64,000 nucleotides of DNA from Hetaerina americana (GCA_022747635.1 JAKTNV010000062.1:1163501-1227500), one strand, 5' to 3'; counted from the stretch's first letter, positions 10,385 to 21,328 are shown. Made by a program: numbers and translations. Notes: a model not told the origin generated them from the sequence alone.

Positions 10385-10670
10385 GGTACATTCGTAGGTA
10401 CAGCATAGGTAATGTATATTTGTATTCGTAGTGGTGTACATGCAAGTTGATGGTGTTGTATTTGCATGCGTGTAAGCTGAAAAGGTTTTTACATGAATAT
10501 GCACGCCTTTGTGGGTGTAAATTGGCACAAATATGTTATTTTACATGTGGTTTTGTTCACTTTTACGGGTGGTGACCTAACACCCCACGCCACACGCCCA
10601 CCATGGGCGTGTGGCGTGGGGTGTTAGGTCACCCCACGTGCGGCTTGCAGGGTATTATGTAGGCGTAGAT
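10385..10670 (+). repeat. LINE3 3' end, with palindromic hairpin
   Basis: A TG-rich leader (TTTTACGGGTGGTGACCTAA) leads into the LINE3 3' signature CACCCC...CACACGCC, then CGGCTTGCAGGGTATTATGT and a TAGGCGTAGAT tail. In this copy the first half of the signature is followed at once by its own reverse complement (see the palindrome entry). The left boundary is approximate. Confidence 0.65.
10571..10633. repeat. Perfect 30-bp inverted repeat, 3-nt spacer
   Basis: Arms 10571-10600 and 10604-10633 are perfectly complementary (GGTGACCTAACACCCC... against ...GGGGTGTTAGGTCACC), separated by CCA. The normal LINE3 3' hairpin has an imperfect stem; here the left strand alone has been copied in inverted form. 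Confidence 0.95.
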
Positions 10671-10749
10671 TAGTTGAAACTTCATTTCGGAGCGTGATTT
10701 TCGTGGCCATTGGAATGTTAAGCGCAGTTTGGAGACCAAGGAAGTGAAA

Positions 10750-10930
10750 GGCATAGCGAAATGGGACAGGGGAGGCGGGGGATAAAGCAAAGAGGGGCCA
10801 GAAGGAAGATGGACGAAGGGCGTATTTGAACGCGGCAACGGGATCTTAACGACTGTGATGTAAAGGGAGGAGAACGATGGGCAAACGAGGAAGGGGTAGA
10901 CAAAGTAGAGGCGGAAGTAGAAGTTATTTT
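10750..10930 (+). pseudogene. RTE1 relic
   Basis: AAGATGGACGAAGGGCGTAT and GGGCAAACGAGGAAGGGGTAG correspond to the KWMKGVL...LGKRGKG segment of the RTE1 C-terminus. Frames are lost. Confidence 0.5.
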
Positions 10931-10983
10931 GTTTATTTGAAAAGGGGTTATGACAACCGTAAGTTGTGCATGACAATTATCAG

Positions 10984-11095
10984 AGCAGCCAGGCTGGGAA
11001 TCATTCAATCGAGCGAAGGTTAAATCACAGATTGAAGATCTCTCGCATATGAATTGGAAGGGCGTCTCTTTAGCAGCGATGATGTTGAAAATGTA
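10984..11095 (+). pseudogene. LINE3 reverse-transcriptase C-terminal fragment
   Basis: The frame reads GWESFNRAKVKSQIEDLSHMNWKGVSLAAMMLKM. This matches the LINE3 copy at 37.9-38.1 kb (HMNWKGVSLAVIMLKM) and the LGWESLEERR-type motif common near the C-terminus of CR1/L2/Jockey-like reverse transcriptases. It stops exactly where the next mariner begins, so the mariner probably inserted into it. Confidence 0.65.
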
Positions 11096-11790
11096 CAGGG
11101 TTCGTCCGGAAAATAAGTGTACTGAGCTCAGGAAAAAAAATTTATTACACTTTTACATATCTTAAGCTAATATTCCTCAAAATAGGACCCTTGTGAGTCG
11201 ATACACTTATTCCAGCGGCGTTCCCATTCCTGGAACGCTCCCGCGAAGGCATCATCGGGAACCTCTCGAAGACACGTCGTCACGGCCTCTTTGACGGCGT
11301 CCAAAGTCCCGTATCGCGTTCCTTTCAAACTCCTCTTTATCTTCGGGAACAGAAAGAAGTCCGGTGGTGCCAAGTCCGGGCTGTAGGGCGGGTGCGGCAG
11401 CGTTGCCACGCCGTGCTTGGCCAAGAAGTCCGACACGACAAGCGCGGTGTGAGACGGCGCATTGTCGTGGTGCAGCTGCCAGATGTTTTTGATCGTTGGC
11501 CGGACGCGGGCGACTCGTTTTCGAAGCCTGTCGAGCACTTGGACGTAAAATGCAGCATTTACAGTTTGTCGTTCAGGTACAAATTCGTAGTGGACGACTC
11601 CCCTTTTGTCAAAAAAGACAATGAGCATCGCTTTGATCCGAGATTTGCTCATGCGAGCTTTCTTTTGACGGGGTGATGATGGGGTGTGCCACTCCGCACT
11701 TTGTCTCTTCGACTCCGGGTCGTACTCAAAGATCCTTGTCTCGTCACTCGAAACAACGTTCTCTAACTTTTGTATTCAACTCAAAATTGA
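11096..11790 (-). mobile_element. Truncated mariner, second lineage
   Basis: One terminus is seen: TA followed by CAGGGTTCGTCCGGAAAATA at 11096, with a transposase C-terminal half running towards it. The other half of the transposase and the other terminus are missing, so the element is truncated near 11.79 kb. Confidence 0.75.
11167..11775 (-). pseudogene. Mariner transposase, C-terminal part
   Basis: The open frame runs from an in-frame stop (11776-11778) to the natural stop at the element end, about 200 codons. It begins ENVVSSDETRIFEYDPESKR and so includes the first catalytic Asp (SDET), the second (LHHDNAPSH) and the third (YSPDLAPPD, 34 residues further on). It ends with the family-typical WNKCIDSQGSYFEEY. 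The N-terminal helix-turn-helix region is gone. The catalytic residues survive without the DNA-binding domain, so it should not be functional on its own. It belongs to a different lineage from the 3521-4852 copy. Confidence 0.85.
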
Positions 11791-12385
11791 GACGATTGAT
11801 TAAAATTTCACATAGTACGCTTTAACTAAAGGCAATGGGTTCAACATCAAAGCGTGCAAACGATAAATCCAAATTCTGATTCATAAGAAAAATGGCAGCA
11901 CAGGCAGCACATGTTGCAGATTGGACACATTCCAATAGATTTAGTAAAACGCCGTGGCATAATTAGAAAAGGTTTAATTTGTCCATTTTTTCATTTTCAT
12001 CACGTCGTATTATTTGTGGTCCGGAGAGACAATTGGTTTCCAGATCAATTTAGCCGCCGAAAGAAAAAATAGCAGCGCAATGCGGATTCCGGATAGCAAT
12101 GATTTAAGAGTCGTGCATGGAAAGTATTCCACTAAATCTCTGTATCGAATGATAAACTGCATACGACAATGCACGATTGGGTCCAAAGAGTTGTCGGAGG
12201 GTGAGAGGGGGAGGGGGGGGAACAAGTTTGGGGGGACAATGTTTCGCCGGCGATCCACTATGTTTTTCTGGTTAAACGATTTCGCATTCGGTGTATACGA
12301 TTTAAAACGATTCGGCGCTTCATAATTCTAAATTTTACACGTAATTCCATTTATTCACCTAAGAGATTTAAAATTCTTCGACATG
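11791..12385. other. Unassigned sequence
   Basis: No recognisable element. An open frame at 12014-12325 has no features I recognise. Confidence 0.4.
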
Positions 12386-13338
12386 CAAGGTCTGTCCCAA
12401 AAGCAGTCGGACTGGGTTGATTAAAAATGAATTATTGCCAGCATTGATAAATGCACTCAAATGTATTCGAAGTAGCGTGTGACCACGCACCGCGATTCCA
12501 GCGGGTTTATCCACGCCTCGTGCGCTTTCTGGAAGGAGGCACCCGCAATTCTGCTAAGCCCCCTCGTCACACTCCCTGTTGTAACACTTCCACCGAGCTG
12601 TGGTTACGCCATTTCAGCACGGATTTGAGTAGGTCGGGGGGAAGAGGAAGAAGTGTGGCGGGGCAACATCAGGGCTGTAGGGTGGCTGAGGCATGGTCGA
12701 GAATCTCTTGGCAGATCCGCGTCTGAGTTTCCTTTGGTTCACCGGAAGAGCACTCGCGGCAATAAACTCCACCCCCCCCCACGCACCTTTCTCATTGCCC
12801 ATGTTTTCGTAAAAAAGTCGATGCACATCACTTTTAGGGATGCCAAGTTCATCAAATACTTATACTAAGACTTAATCTAATAGATACCTGCCCATCAAAG
12901 CCACTCACTCTTGCAAGATTTTCTTAATTTTTTGAGGTCGACGGGGGGTCCTCAATGTTCGGCATCTTCGACACATTCTCTGCCCTCCCGGAACAACTTG
13001 TGTCACCCAAGAACACCCGAACGATCCACCAATTGGCGTCATATCACCATATACTGCATTGATCATGCTGCATGTGTCTCTTTCTCGGTTTTGCCCAGTT
13101 TCACGCAAAATTTGATGGCGTAGCGCTGTTCCAATAACCAGTTCTCGACGGAGCGTCACGAGGTCACCCTAAAAAGATTTCGCAAACGAACGATCGGCAC
13201 TCCGCAAAGGCTGGGAGCCAACTTCCACCGGCCTCCAGCATTTCCTGAGACTCCCCCTCCCTGGAACCCAGCCAGAGAAACCGCAGACCATCTACTCGGG
13301 GAAAAATGAGTCATGATACTACTTTGGGACAGACCTTC
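12386..13338 (-). mobile_element. Degenerate mariner, third lineage
   Basis: Inverted ends AAGGTCTGTCCCAAAAGCAG (from 12387) and its near complement ending at 13337 (ACTACTTTGGGACAGACCTT), with TA just right of the element. On the minus strand broken frames show an N-terminal segment (CSMINAVYGD) and the third catalytic block as YSPDVAPPHFFLFP, where the catalytic Asp is His. About 950 bp against roughly 1.3 kb for a full mariner, so it is deleted and decayed. Confidence 0.75.
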
Positions 13339-14049
13339 TACGCAAGCTCTAATATATCAGATAGTAGTTGGAAATGGAATATCCTGCTCAAAGCTGAGCA
13401 GGAGATTAATAAAGTGATTTCGAATCCGGCGCTAAATACGTTAGGTTCCTTTTCTCCTTAATTTGATTATGTGGACTGGCCCTCTGGTTTTGAGGGTTTA
13501 TTTATTTTTTCCATTTGACTAGCGGCGAGGAGGATGCCAATGTTTCGTGTCCAACCCACGCCATTGCCAAACACGCACCCGATCAACACGCGAGTCTAAT
13601 TCCACCATAATTAATGTCTGGTCCTGGGATTCACGCTTCGTGACAGTGATCACAGTAATCATCCTGTCTGTTAGCGTGATCACCAAATGATCTTTGTTCT
13701 CCTTGGCCGTGAATTTTCCCTCAATCCGTTCCTCTTCCATTGAGAATTGAAGTAAGCAAATATACACATAATGACCAACGGGTGATCTTGGAACAGAAGG
13801 CTTGCTACCAAAGGTTTCAGGAGGAGAATCTCGCGCGCTCACTCACTTGGTTTCCTTCCGTCAAATGCCGAACTTCACATATAAAACTGCATGATAATCC
13901 ACAAAACTTAATGCTTATACATTTGTGAAAATCTGCAAAGGCACTTGCAAACTAGTCCACAGTTTGTAAAGTATTTGCGCTGCATATGTAGTTGGAGGAT
14001 TTCCTATCAATATCCAACGATTGAAGAGATTACGTTTAGAACACATAGA
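13339..14049. other. Unassigned sequence
   Basis: Open frames on both strands around 13.5-13.9 kb show no family resemblance. Nothing else seen. Confidence 0.4.
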
Positions 14050-14115
14050 TTTAAGATTTCATATCTAAAATTTTGCCAAGCATCCTAGCGGCTTGTAGGG
14101 TACCATGTATTTAAA
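14050..14115 (+). repeat. LINE3 3' end relic
   Basis: TTTAAGATTTCATATCTAAA, GCCAAGCATCCTAGCGG and CTTGTAGGGTACCATGTA correspond to the LINE3 end region (TTAAGATGTCATTTT, GCCAAACACCCTAGCGG, CTTGCAGGGTA) seen at 37.74-37.95 kb. Confidence 0.45.
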
Positions 14116-14169
14116 AATAAATGAAAAAAATATACAATTTAGATCCGTTATTGGAGTGGTGTAAAGAAT

Positions 14170-14560
14170 TCGATGTTCAATTTGGGGGGAAATTCCTGCT
14201 ACCAGCAACGTTGGGTCGCATTCCCTACCTTTTACAGTCTCTTCGGGGGGTAGAGTGTTTTTTGTTGTATGTTTATGTGGTGGTGGAGTTTCGCATTCTT
14301 GCTTGTTGTGTCCTGGCTTGCGTGTTGTAGGATGGCTTTCGTGCTGCATCCTGGGGTGCAGTTTTTTGTTGGTTTGCGGTATATGTGTTTGCATGAGTGT
14401 TGGATGAAGGGATTGTTGCATGAGTGTGTGCGCTGCTGTGGGTGTAATTTTCCACGTTGTTGTTTTGCATGTGGTATTGTTCCTTTTTACGGTTGGTGAC
14501 CTAACACCCCCCGCCACACGCCATTACGGCGGCTTGCGGGGTATTATGTAGATGTACAAT
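14170..14560 (+). repeat. LINE3 3' end with stem-loop
   Basis: A TG-rich leader precedes the signature at 14481-14557: TTTTTACGGTTGGTGACC, CACCCCCCGCCACACGCC, ATTAC loop, GGCGGCTTGCGGGGTATTAT, GTAGATGTA tail. The stem forms from CCCCGC/GCGGGG outside and CGCC/GGCG inside an internal loop. The left boundary is uncertain. Confidence 0.65.
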
Positions 14561-14879
14561 TTAATATAAATAAATGCACAGAAATTGCAAACAAGCCAAA
14601 AATTATAAAAATGAATGGGGTAGAGTGAAAGTACTTCAGAATCGTTCAAATATTCGGGTGTTACTCGGATTTCAAAACTTTATTTGTGCACGCCCACATT
14701 AGAAGAACATGCATACGGGTTAGCCTTGAAGGCGCTGCGTTTCGACGGAGGAGATGGGGGATAAGGAGACAGAAAGGAAAGGGAAAACCATTATCTACCA
14801 TTCTTCGGTTACTTTTCACACGAGGCAGTTATTTTGGTTCCGATGAAGAATACGTTAATGCGTGATGCACAAATGTCAA
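14561..14879. other. Unassigned sequence
   Basis: Nothing recognisable. Confidence 0.4.
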
Positions 14880-14990
14880 AGTTTGAGATCAATCATACAC
14901 CTTCACCGAGATTCAAACCCGGATCCCTCGACATCCGGTCAAATGCTTTAACCAGTTGAACTAGCGAGGCGTCATATTACACTTCGAAAT
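14880..14990 (-). repeat. tRNA-derived SINE
   Basis: Minus strand: CTCGCTAGTTCAACTGGTTA as the A-box region and ATCCGGGTTTGAATCTCGG as the B box. The non-tRNA body runs on to about 14880. The intervening arm does not form a clean anticodon stem, so this is a SINE head, not a tRNA gene. Confidence 0.65.
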
Positions 14991-15061
14991 TTTGAGAAGG
15001 GGGTGGGTTAAATGAACAAGATGTCATGACGAAACAGGACACGTAAAACGTCCCACCGCTA

Positions 15062-16135
15062 TTCGCCCAGTTCACGAGTCTAAAGCTAACGTTTTCTTAA
15101 GATCCTTATTCAACGTCCCTGTCATCAACTCCCTCCTCCTCCTTGCCTGAAAGACTCCTTGCCTAGCGCAATTCTTCCCCTTATGTCCCTTACTACCTTA
15201 ACCATGCTATAATTTTTAGCTTAGCCTTTTTCTTTCTGGAAAACCTCATGACCTTTGTTTTATTACTATTGATTCTCATCCCATACCTGTCGCACTGAAT
15301 TTCCAATTCACTAATCACTGCTTGCAACCCCTGGGCTGACTGACAAACTAAAGCTTGGTCATCAGCAAACCTAACTGATTTTACGAATTCCCCGTCCACT
15401 TTCATTCCTACCTCCAGTTCTTCCCATGCCTCTTTAATAGTAAGAAACCGAAGTCACTTTAGAAATATTAAAAACGTTGAATTTACAAGTCGGAAAAAAT
15501 TAAACACAATAGAGATGTTAGGTATACTTTCAGGTGCATGTGTATGTAAGGTGTAGATTGAGTGTTTGCATGTGTGTGGGGTGTAAAGTGTTCATGCATG
15601 AATTTATGCCTAGTTTTTTTTTTTGGATATATGATTTTGTGGTTATTGCATGCGGTTTTTTTTTCTCTTTCTTTTCTAAATTACGGGTGGTGTCCTAACA
15701 CCCCCCGCCACACGCCCTTGCGGCGGCTTGCGGGGCATTAAATAGATGTAGATGTAATCATTTCCTCTGCATACAGGTTGAACAGCAACGGTGATAATGG
15801 GCAACCCTGCCTTACACCTCTTCCTAACACTGCCCATCCGGACTCCCCGTTCCCCACTCGCACCTGAGCAGTCTGAGACATGTACAGGTTGCGGATTAGC
15901 CTCCTTTCCCTCCAATCTCTTCCTATCTTCTGCAGAATACTCATTAGTTTTTCCCAATTCACTCTATCAAACGCTTTGTCGAAATCTACGAAACAGGCCA
16001 ATACTTCCTGATTGTATTCTATACTCCTCTTGATTAATAATCTCATTACTGCAATGGCATCACGCGTACCCCTCCCCTTCCTAAACCCAAACTGATCATC
16101 CCCTAAGTCATCCTTTTGCCTACTCTCTATTCTTT
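15062..16135 (-). pseudogene. RTE1 reverse transcriptase, split by an insertion
   Basis: On the minus strand the order is RDAIAVMRLL, CFVDFDKAFDRVNWEKLMS (first catalytic Asp of the RT), RQGCPLSPLLFNLYAEEMI, then an insertion (15439-15754). The RT then resumes in KEAWEELEVGMKVDGEFVKSVRFADDQALV, carrying the catalytic FADD in place of the commoner YADD, and continues through IQCDRYGMRINSNKTKVM and RKKKAKLKI. Coding similarity fades below about 15.1 kb. The two halves join exactly once the insertion and its TAAT duplication are removed. Truncated and inactive. Confidence 0.85.
15439..15754 (+). mobile_element. LINE3 3' fragment inserted in RTE1
   Basis: A 316-bp insertion with clear ends: TAAT at 15435-15438 and again at 15755-15758, within RTE1 sequence that is continuous when the insert is taken out. 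The insert ends with the LINE3 signature (CACCCCCCGCCACACGCC, TTGCGGCGGCTTGCGGGGCA) and a tail TTAAATAGATGTAGATG. It shows where this family's 3' end is and that insertion makes a short target duplication. The 5' part matches nothing else I can place, so it could be a 5'-truncated LINE or a LINE3-tailed SINE. Confidence 0.8.
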
Positions 16136-16400
16136 CGTAGATGGTCCTTCAATTCTTCTCCTTTCGTCCCTACTATGGCGATGATCATGATCACTTCCGA
16201 GAAAATTATGTAAACTGTTTCACCTGTTCCAGGACGTTAAATATTTCGTTTTTTGCCCTCCTATTTGAATGTTTAGTTCAGCCGTTCTCTTTCTGGAAAA
16301 GCTCATAAACCTTCGATTTAGTTATTTTGATTCTCGCCCCATATCTATCGCACTGCTTCTCTGATGCGTTCAGCAAAGATTGCGACTCCTTAGCTGTATG
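16136..16400 (-). pseudogene. Older RTE1 relic
   Basis: On the minus strand GCAGTGCGATAGATATGGGG, AGCTTTTCCAGAAAGAGAAC and CAAATAGGAGGGCAAAAAAC correspond to the QCDRYGM, FSRKKKAK and IGGQKLE stretch of RTE1 but are far more diverged than the adjoining copy. Confidence 0.6.
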
Positions 16401-17867
16401 GTAAAATGGCGAATGAATTAGAATAAAAAACCCGTCGAAAATAATCGAATAAAAACAGAAGTTGCGATTCTCTAGCTGAGAATCATTATTATGCGTGTGA
16501 AAAATTCAAAGCACATCCAAGCTTTGTCCATTTTGAGATAGTCGCTTAAGCAGTCGACTGCATAGCCATCGGCAGATAAATGAAAAAGCTCAGACGGATC
16601 AAGTAATTAAACGAACATTTCGTGTAATTATTTACACGGTTTTAATGAAAATTGGCTCAGTTAAAAGTAATTCGCTGGAATTTGTGGCGAAAGGGCGGGA
16701 CTATGTTACTGTGTAACTGTGGAAGCATCGGCATTTTTGATTACCGAAAATGGATGCGACGCTATTCCAAAAGGTTAAACACAATGGAACTGTTTATATT
16801 GTTAAAGATGTCTATAAACAATAATTATAATAATTCTTTTAGATCGCATTTTTATTCTTTCGCTTAAGTCTCAAGAAATCACAGTGATAAAAAACGACCT
16901 TCGGGTTGATAACTTAGGGTGGTTTATTTTATATGGTGTGCATATATAGTATTTCTAACATTCAGATCTCACAAATAAGAAGGATAAAGGAAGATTTTGC
17001 TTAAAAATTACGATATAAGGATTGAGAAAACTCGTCGTAAAAATGATTCGTTTGCCATAGTGATTTTCGTAATTTTTACCTTACATCCAACGACGCAATG
17101 AAATCTCTTTACTGAGACTTCCTCATCACATTTTCTACGATGAAACCCATCCACGCGCTCGGAAATAGAAAGGGAAAAATAATTCGCTCCATAAAAAACT
17201 TCCGAGTAGGCCGTAAGTGCATAGTCAGTACTGGCAACCTTGGGCAGCGCACGTCATGGAAAAACTCAGAAGGCTTATTAACGCGTCGCAAGATACGTAG
17301 TGCCTATTTTCGGAATTTTTCGCATTAAATGCCTCATAATGGAAGAAGATGCCGTGTGCAGATATTTGCTCGGTCAGGACATTAATTTACCTAAAGGAAT
17401 AATTAAGGAATCAGGGCTCCTTCCTTGAATCCAATCGGCAGTGGAAATTATTTAGAGGATATTTAACTATTGCATCAAAACTATGCTGTTGCATTTCGAC
17501 CATAAAGACGTTCGCATGGACCAATGCAACACATTCTGACTGTTAATTTGATCTCATGCAAATAACTAGTGCTTTTAAGTTTCGGTATTATGCCTATTTC
17601 TTCTCCATCATATATAGCTTTTTAATGAATTGGTGACAATTTCTCCAGGTTGTACCCATGGCAACAATTCATTTCGTCAAAGCATAGCCGATAGACAAGA
17701 TAGCGTCTCTCGGTAACGACATTTGATATTCAAACGCGTCTTAATATATTCTTTGGCATAGTCACGGCAAAGTGTCAATGGACATTCTCCAAAAAGGTAA
17801 AATAACAAGGGGAGAGTATTACCCGTCATAAATCGACAAGTTGAAGGTATAATTTGTAATAAAAACA
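16401..17867. other. Unassigned AT-rich sequence
   Basis: No gene or element found. ACCTTCGGGTTGATAACTTA near 16898 resembles the SINE tail segment ACCTTCGGGTTGATTACTGT on the minus strand near 4.92 kb, so a SINE scrap is possible. Confidence 0.4.
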
Positions 17868-18135
17868 GCTCATTTGAGGGAGAAGGAAGTGCTTTTCAAT
17901 CAGGACAATGCCCCTGCGGTCGCTATGACTAAACTTTACGAATTGCTCTTCGAATTGGTTGACCACTCACCGTATCCACCAGATCCTGTCCCTCCAGTGA
18001 CCTATTCCTGTTTCCTAACCTTTAAGTTTTGCTTGGAGGAGAGGGATGTTCATCGGACAAGGAGACTATCGCATACGTCAAAGCCTATTTTGCGGAAAAA
18101 TACGTCAACTACTCGTACTATTTGGGATAATGGTT
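17868..18135 (+). pseudogene. Old mariner transposase relic, fourth lineage
   Basis: The frame reads EVLFNQDNAPAVAMTKLYEL, then HSPYPPDPVPPVTYSCFLTF, matching the second and third catalytic blocks (HQDNAPAH and PHPPYSPDLAPSDYFLF) of Mos1-like mariners. The third Asp is lost (VT in place of SD). A decayed C-terminal fragment; the deleted recent mariner lies just downstream. Confidence 0.7.
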
Positions 18136-18173
18136 AACAAGTTTAAACAGCACCGCTGAAAAAAGTGTATATA

Positions 18174-18926
18174 CGAGGGTCATCCGGAAAGTAGTACCCG
18201 TTCGTGCCGCATGAAGTGCTGACGACGCGAGTAGCCGCTGGACGAGGTCAGATAGCTTCAGTGGCTTGTCTGCCTTCTTTGAGCCAAGTTGCGTGACGCT
18301 AGCATTGCCTGTGTTGTTTCTGTGATTGTTTACAATGTTTAAAAAAATTGAGAACGCCGCCAGTTGTGAAGTGAGGGCAGTGATTAAATTCCTCAATGCA
18401 AGAAACGTTCGCCCATGTGATATTCATCGCCAATTAAAGGAGGTGTATGGAGACAATGTAATGGACGAGTCGTCTGTTCGGCGGTGGTGTCGCAACTTCA
18501 ACATGGGGAGGGGGAACACACACGACGATGAGCGTTCGGAGAGACCGTCTGTCATTACAGACCAACTGGTGAGCTCAGTTGACGAATTCGTGAGGAACGA
18601 TCGGCGCGTCACAATTGATGACATCTGTGAGCATTTTCCCAATGTTTCTCGAACAATTGTTCATGAAATTGTTAAACACCATCTGCATTATGCAAAAATT
18701 TGTGCAAGATGGGTCCCTCGCGTATCTCAATGAGCTGGCGGCGAAGGACTATGCAGCAGGAATACAGAAACTTGTCACACGTTATGACAAATGCCTTAAT
18801 TTGCTTGGAGATTATGTTGAGAAGTAGTTTAAAGTATCCTCTTTCAAATAAAATTTTTTATGTTTGTTAATATTTACTTTTGTGTCTTTATTTCACGAAC
18901 GGGTACTACTTTCCGGATGACCCTCG
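18174..18926 (+). mobile_element. Internally deleted mariner, sister of 3521-4852
   Basis: Both inverted ends are intact and TA target duplications are clean at 18172-18173 and 18927-18928. Compared with the full copy, 581 bp are missing (equivalent of 4069-4649), joining TCCCTCGC directly to GTATCTCAATGAG; small indels of about 2 bp account for the rest. The few substitutions show the copies are young. It is a non-autonomous derivative that an intact transposase could mobilise. Confidence 0.95.
18335..18733 (+). pseudogene. Mariner transposase N-terminal fragment
   Basis: Retains the ATG and the DNA-binding N-terminus through KICARWVPR, then after the deletion shifts frame and stops after VSQ. 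The downstream frame (AYLNELAAKDYAAGIQKLV...DYVEK) persists out of frame. All three catalytic Asp residues are in the deleted part. A translated product would be a DNA-binding domain without a catalytic domain; whether it is made is unknown. Confidence 0.9.
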
Positions 18927-18928
18927 TA

Positions 18929-20029
18929 CTTAATAGGAGACATTTTTTGAAGGTTAGAGGGAGAATTTTTATTTTTTAATTTTAAGGCCAGACTCTTTTC
19001 AGACTGCCTTCGTGTGTCCGGAAATGTATTATAGTATAAAAATATCTTCAACATGCGAACTAAATTGTTTTCCTAAATGGATATTAAGGACTGTTATGCT
19101 TCCTTTATATTCACCCTTGAGGTGCGAGCAATGAATGTTTTTTCCGTCGCCAAGTTTCACCTTCGAGTGTAAACTCCTTTCAAGTCTCTGACGATTGTCT
19201 ACTTCTCGTACCAGGATATGCATCGAACCAGTAAACAATGCCTCATCTTGGCTCGGAACCAATTCCATTAATGATATTTTTCACTCCGCCAATTTTTTAT
19301 TTAATTGAAAAATCGATTCCCTTTGTAACACCTTGTCTCGTTACATATACCGCAGTAAAAGGTCGTCCAATCGTCCACATCAGCTCTAAATACTAACGAC
19401 TTCAACGCACATTTTAATTTGCATTTTAAAATGAAGTCGGAAATCCCAAACTGGCATGCGAAAACAACGCCGAAAAACGCGATTGCGCGAATGATTGATT
19501 GAGCCAGGAACATTTTCGATGGCCCAAACGGATCGAATCCTTCAGGATTATGCAATGAATTCACACTCTTGGCGAACAAACGATTCCTTGATCAAGATTA
19601 TCTAACTGGCGTGCAGAGAATATATAGTGGTTGACGGGGAAATAAAATCTTATGTTTCGAGAGATAATCCTGGATGGATTAAGCAACCGTCTCCAATACT
19701 GCAAGATTAAGAAATGAATCCAAAGATGTAATAAGAATAAAATGACTTGAAGCGAAGACTCGTCAACGCTAAATATGTGTGATATTTATGATGACATTGA
19801 TCTTCCTGACGTGAGAAAAAAGTCAGAATATTTTTTATTGAAATAATTAAATGCATGGGTACGCACGCACAACTATTCACGTCCAAACAAATGAATTGTT
19901 GGTTTAAAAACATTTTCCACGCCATTCCGTTTTGGGACGGGAAAATTCCAGAAAGAGACTGATTGTTGGGAAACTGTGTCAATTGGTCTCACACTACCTC
20001 GCCTAACCGTGCATACATGTATGCACGAA
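18929..20029. other. Unassigned AT-rich sequence
   Basis: No recognisable gene or element. Confidence 0.4.
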
Positions 20030-21328
20030 GTCTGTTCGAAGAGGTATCACGACTTTTATGTTTTTTCAAAAGTCATTCATGAATGTATATTTCGTCCCCT
20101 TCAAAGTGATCCCCATCTGACATTATACACTTTTTTATTTCATATTACAACGTTTTTTCCAATCCTCGAAGCACTTCAAAAAATACTTTTTTGTGATCTT
20201 GTTCAGCTCCTCCTTCGATGCAGTCTTAATTCAGTCAATGATAGCGTATCATCGTCCTTTCATGGGCCTCTTCAGTTTCGTGAACGAGAAAAACTCACTT
20301 GGGGCCAGATCTGGGGAATACGGTGGTTGCGGCATCACTGGTGTGCTGTTTTTGGCCAACAATTCGCCCACAAGTAACGATGTGTGAGCACGGTCGTTGT
20401 CATGGTGCAAATGCCAATTTTTGTTCTTCCACAAATCCGGGAGTTTGTGGCGGATTTCTTCGCAAGTTATAATTCCTCATTTACCGTTCTACCCTGTGGA
20501 CTCAAGAACTCATGATGCACCACGCCCCTACAATCAAAGAAAACTATAAGCCAAACTTTCACATTCGACCGAATTTGGCGCGCTTTTTTCGGTCTTGGCT
20601 CGTGCTGCAGCTTCCATTGGGATGATTGGAAGTTTAGGAGTTTCCACGTAGCAACCATAAACCCTTAATTATTCACCAGTTATGACCCTACCAGAGCAAA
20701 TTTGGCTCATCGAGAGTCTAACACCTTGGCAATGTTAATGCGTCGCTGTTTTTGATCGAAATTGAGCAATATTGGTAGGAATTTCGCGGCGACCCGTGTC
20801 ATTGGTAAACCATTGATAAAAATCGAATGGCACGAGCCAATCGATATGTTTAGGTCCTCAGCAACTTCTACAACGGTGATTCGACGATTGGCCGATACTA
20901 TTTTTTTCACTTCATCAAATTTTTCGTCTGTTGTTGACGTGCTCGGGCTTCCGGCACGCTCTACGTCCTTCACATCTTCTCGGCCCTCTGAGAACATTTT
21001 GTACCACTGGTAAACGTTGCTTCTGTCCAATATTGCTTCTCCATATGCTACAGTCAACATTCGGAATGCGCCCGCAGACTTAATTTCGTTTTTCACACAA
21101 AATTTGATGCAGATTCTTTGATCCATTTTTTGGAACAGGGAAAAGTCGAAGACAAGCCCAAACACGTCCAAGCAAAACAGCAGTCAACAATTAACTGAGC
21201 ATTCAAAATGGCCGAACTTTTCGGCATAAGTGAGAGACATAAGTACCAACATAACGCCATAAAAAAATCGAAAATCAAATATACGTAACCCGCGGAAAAA
21301 CAAAATTCGCGATGCTTTTTGAAGAGAC
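20030..21328 (-). mobile_element. Decayed near-full-length mariner, fifth lineage
   Basis: About 1.3 kb, the normal mariner size. Ends GTCTGTTCGAAGAGGTATCA (from 20030) and the related CGCGATGCTTTTTGAAGAGA (about 21308) are imperfect inverted repeats. The transposase between them is broken by frameshifts. It belongs to a different lineage from the other mariners here. Confidence 0.8.
20249..21126 (-). pseudogene. Mariner transposase pseudogene
   Basis: Starts at ATG 21126 (MDQRICIKFCVKNEIKSAGA). The N-terminal DNA-binding domain is well kept (VYQWYKMFSEGREDVKDVERAGSPS, then RRITVVEVAEDLNIS) until a frame break near 20.7 kb. Later pieces are SSQWKLQHEPRPKKARQIRS, VFFDCRGVVHHEF and LHHDNDRAHTS (second catalytic Asp), then YSPDLAPSEFFSFTKLKRPMKG, where the third catalytic Asp is Glu. 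With frameshifts and that change, it is inactive. Confidence 0.85.
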
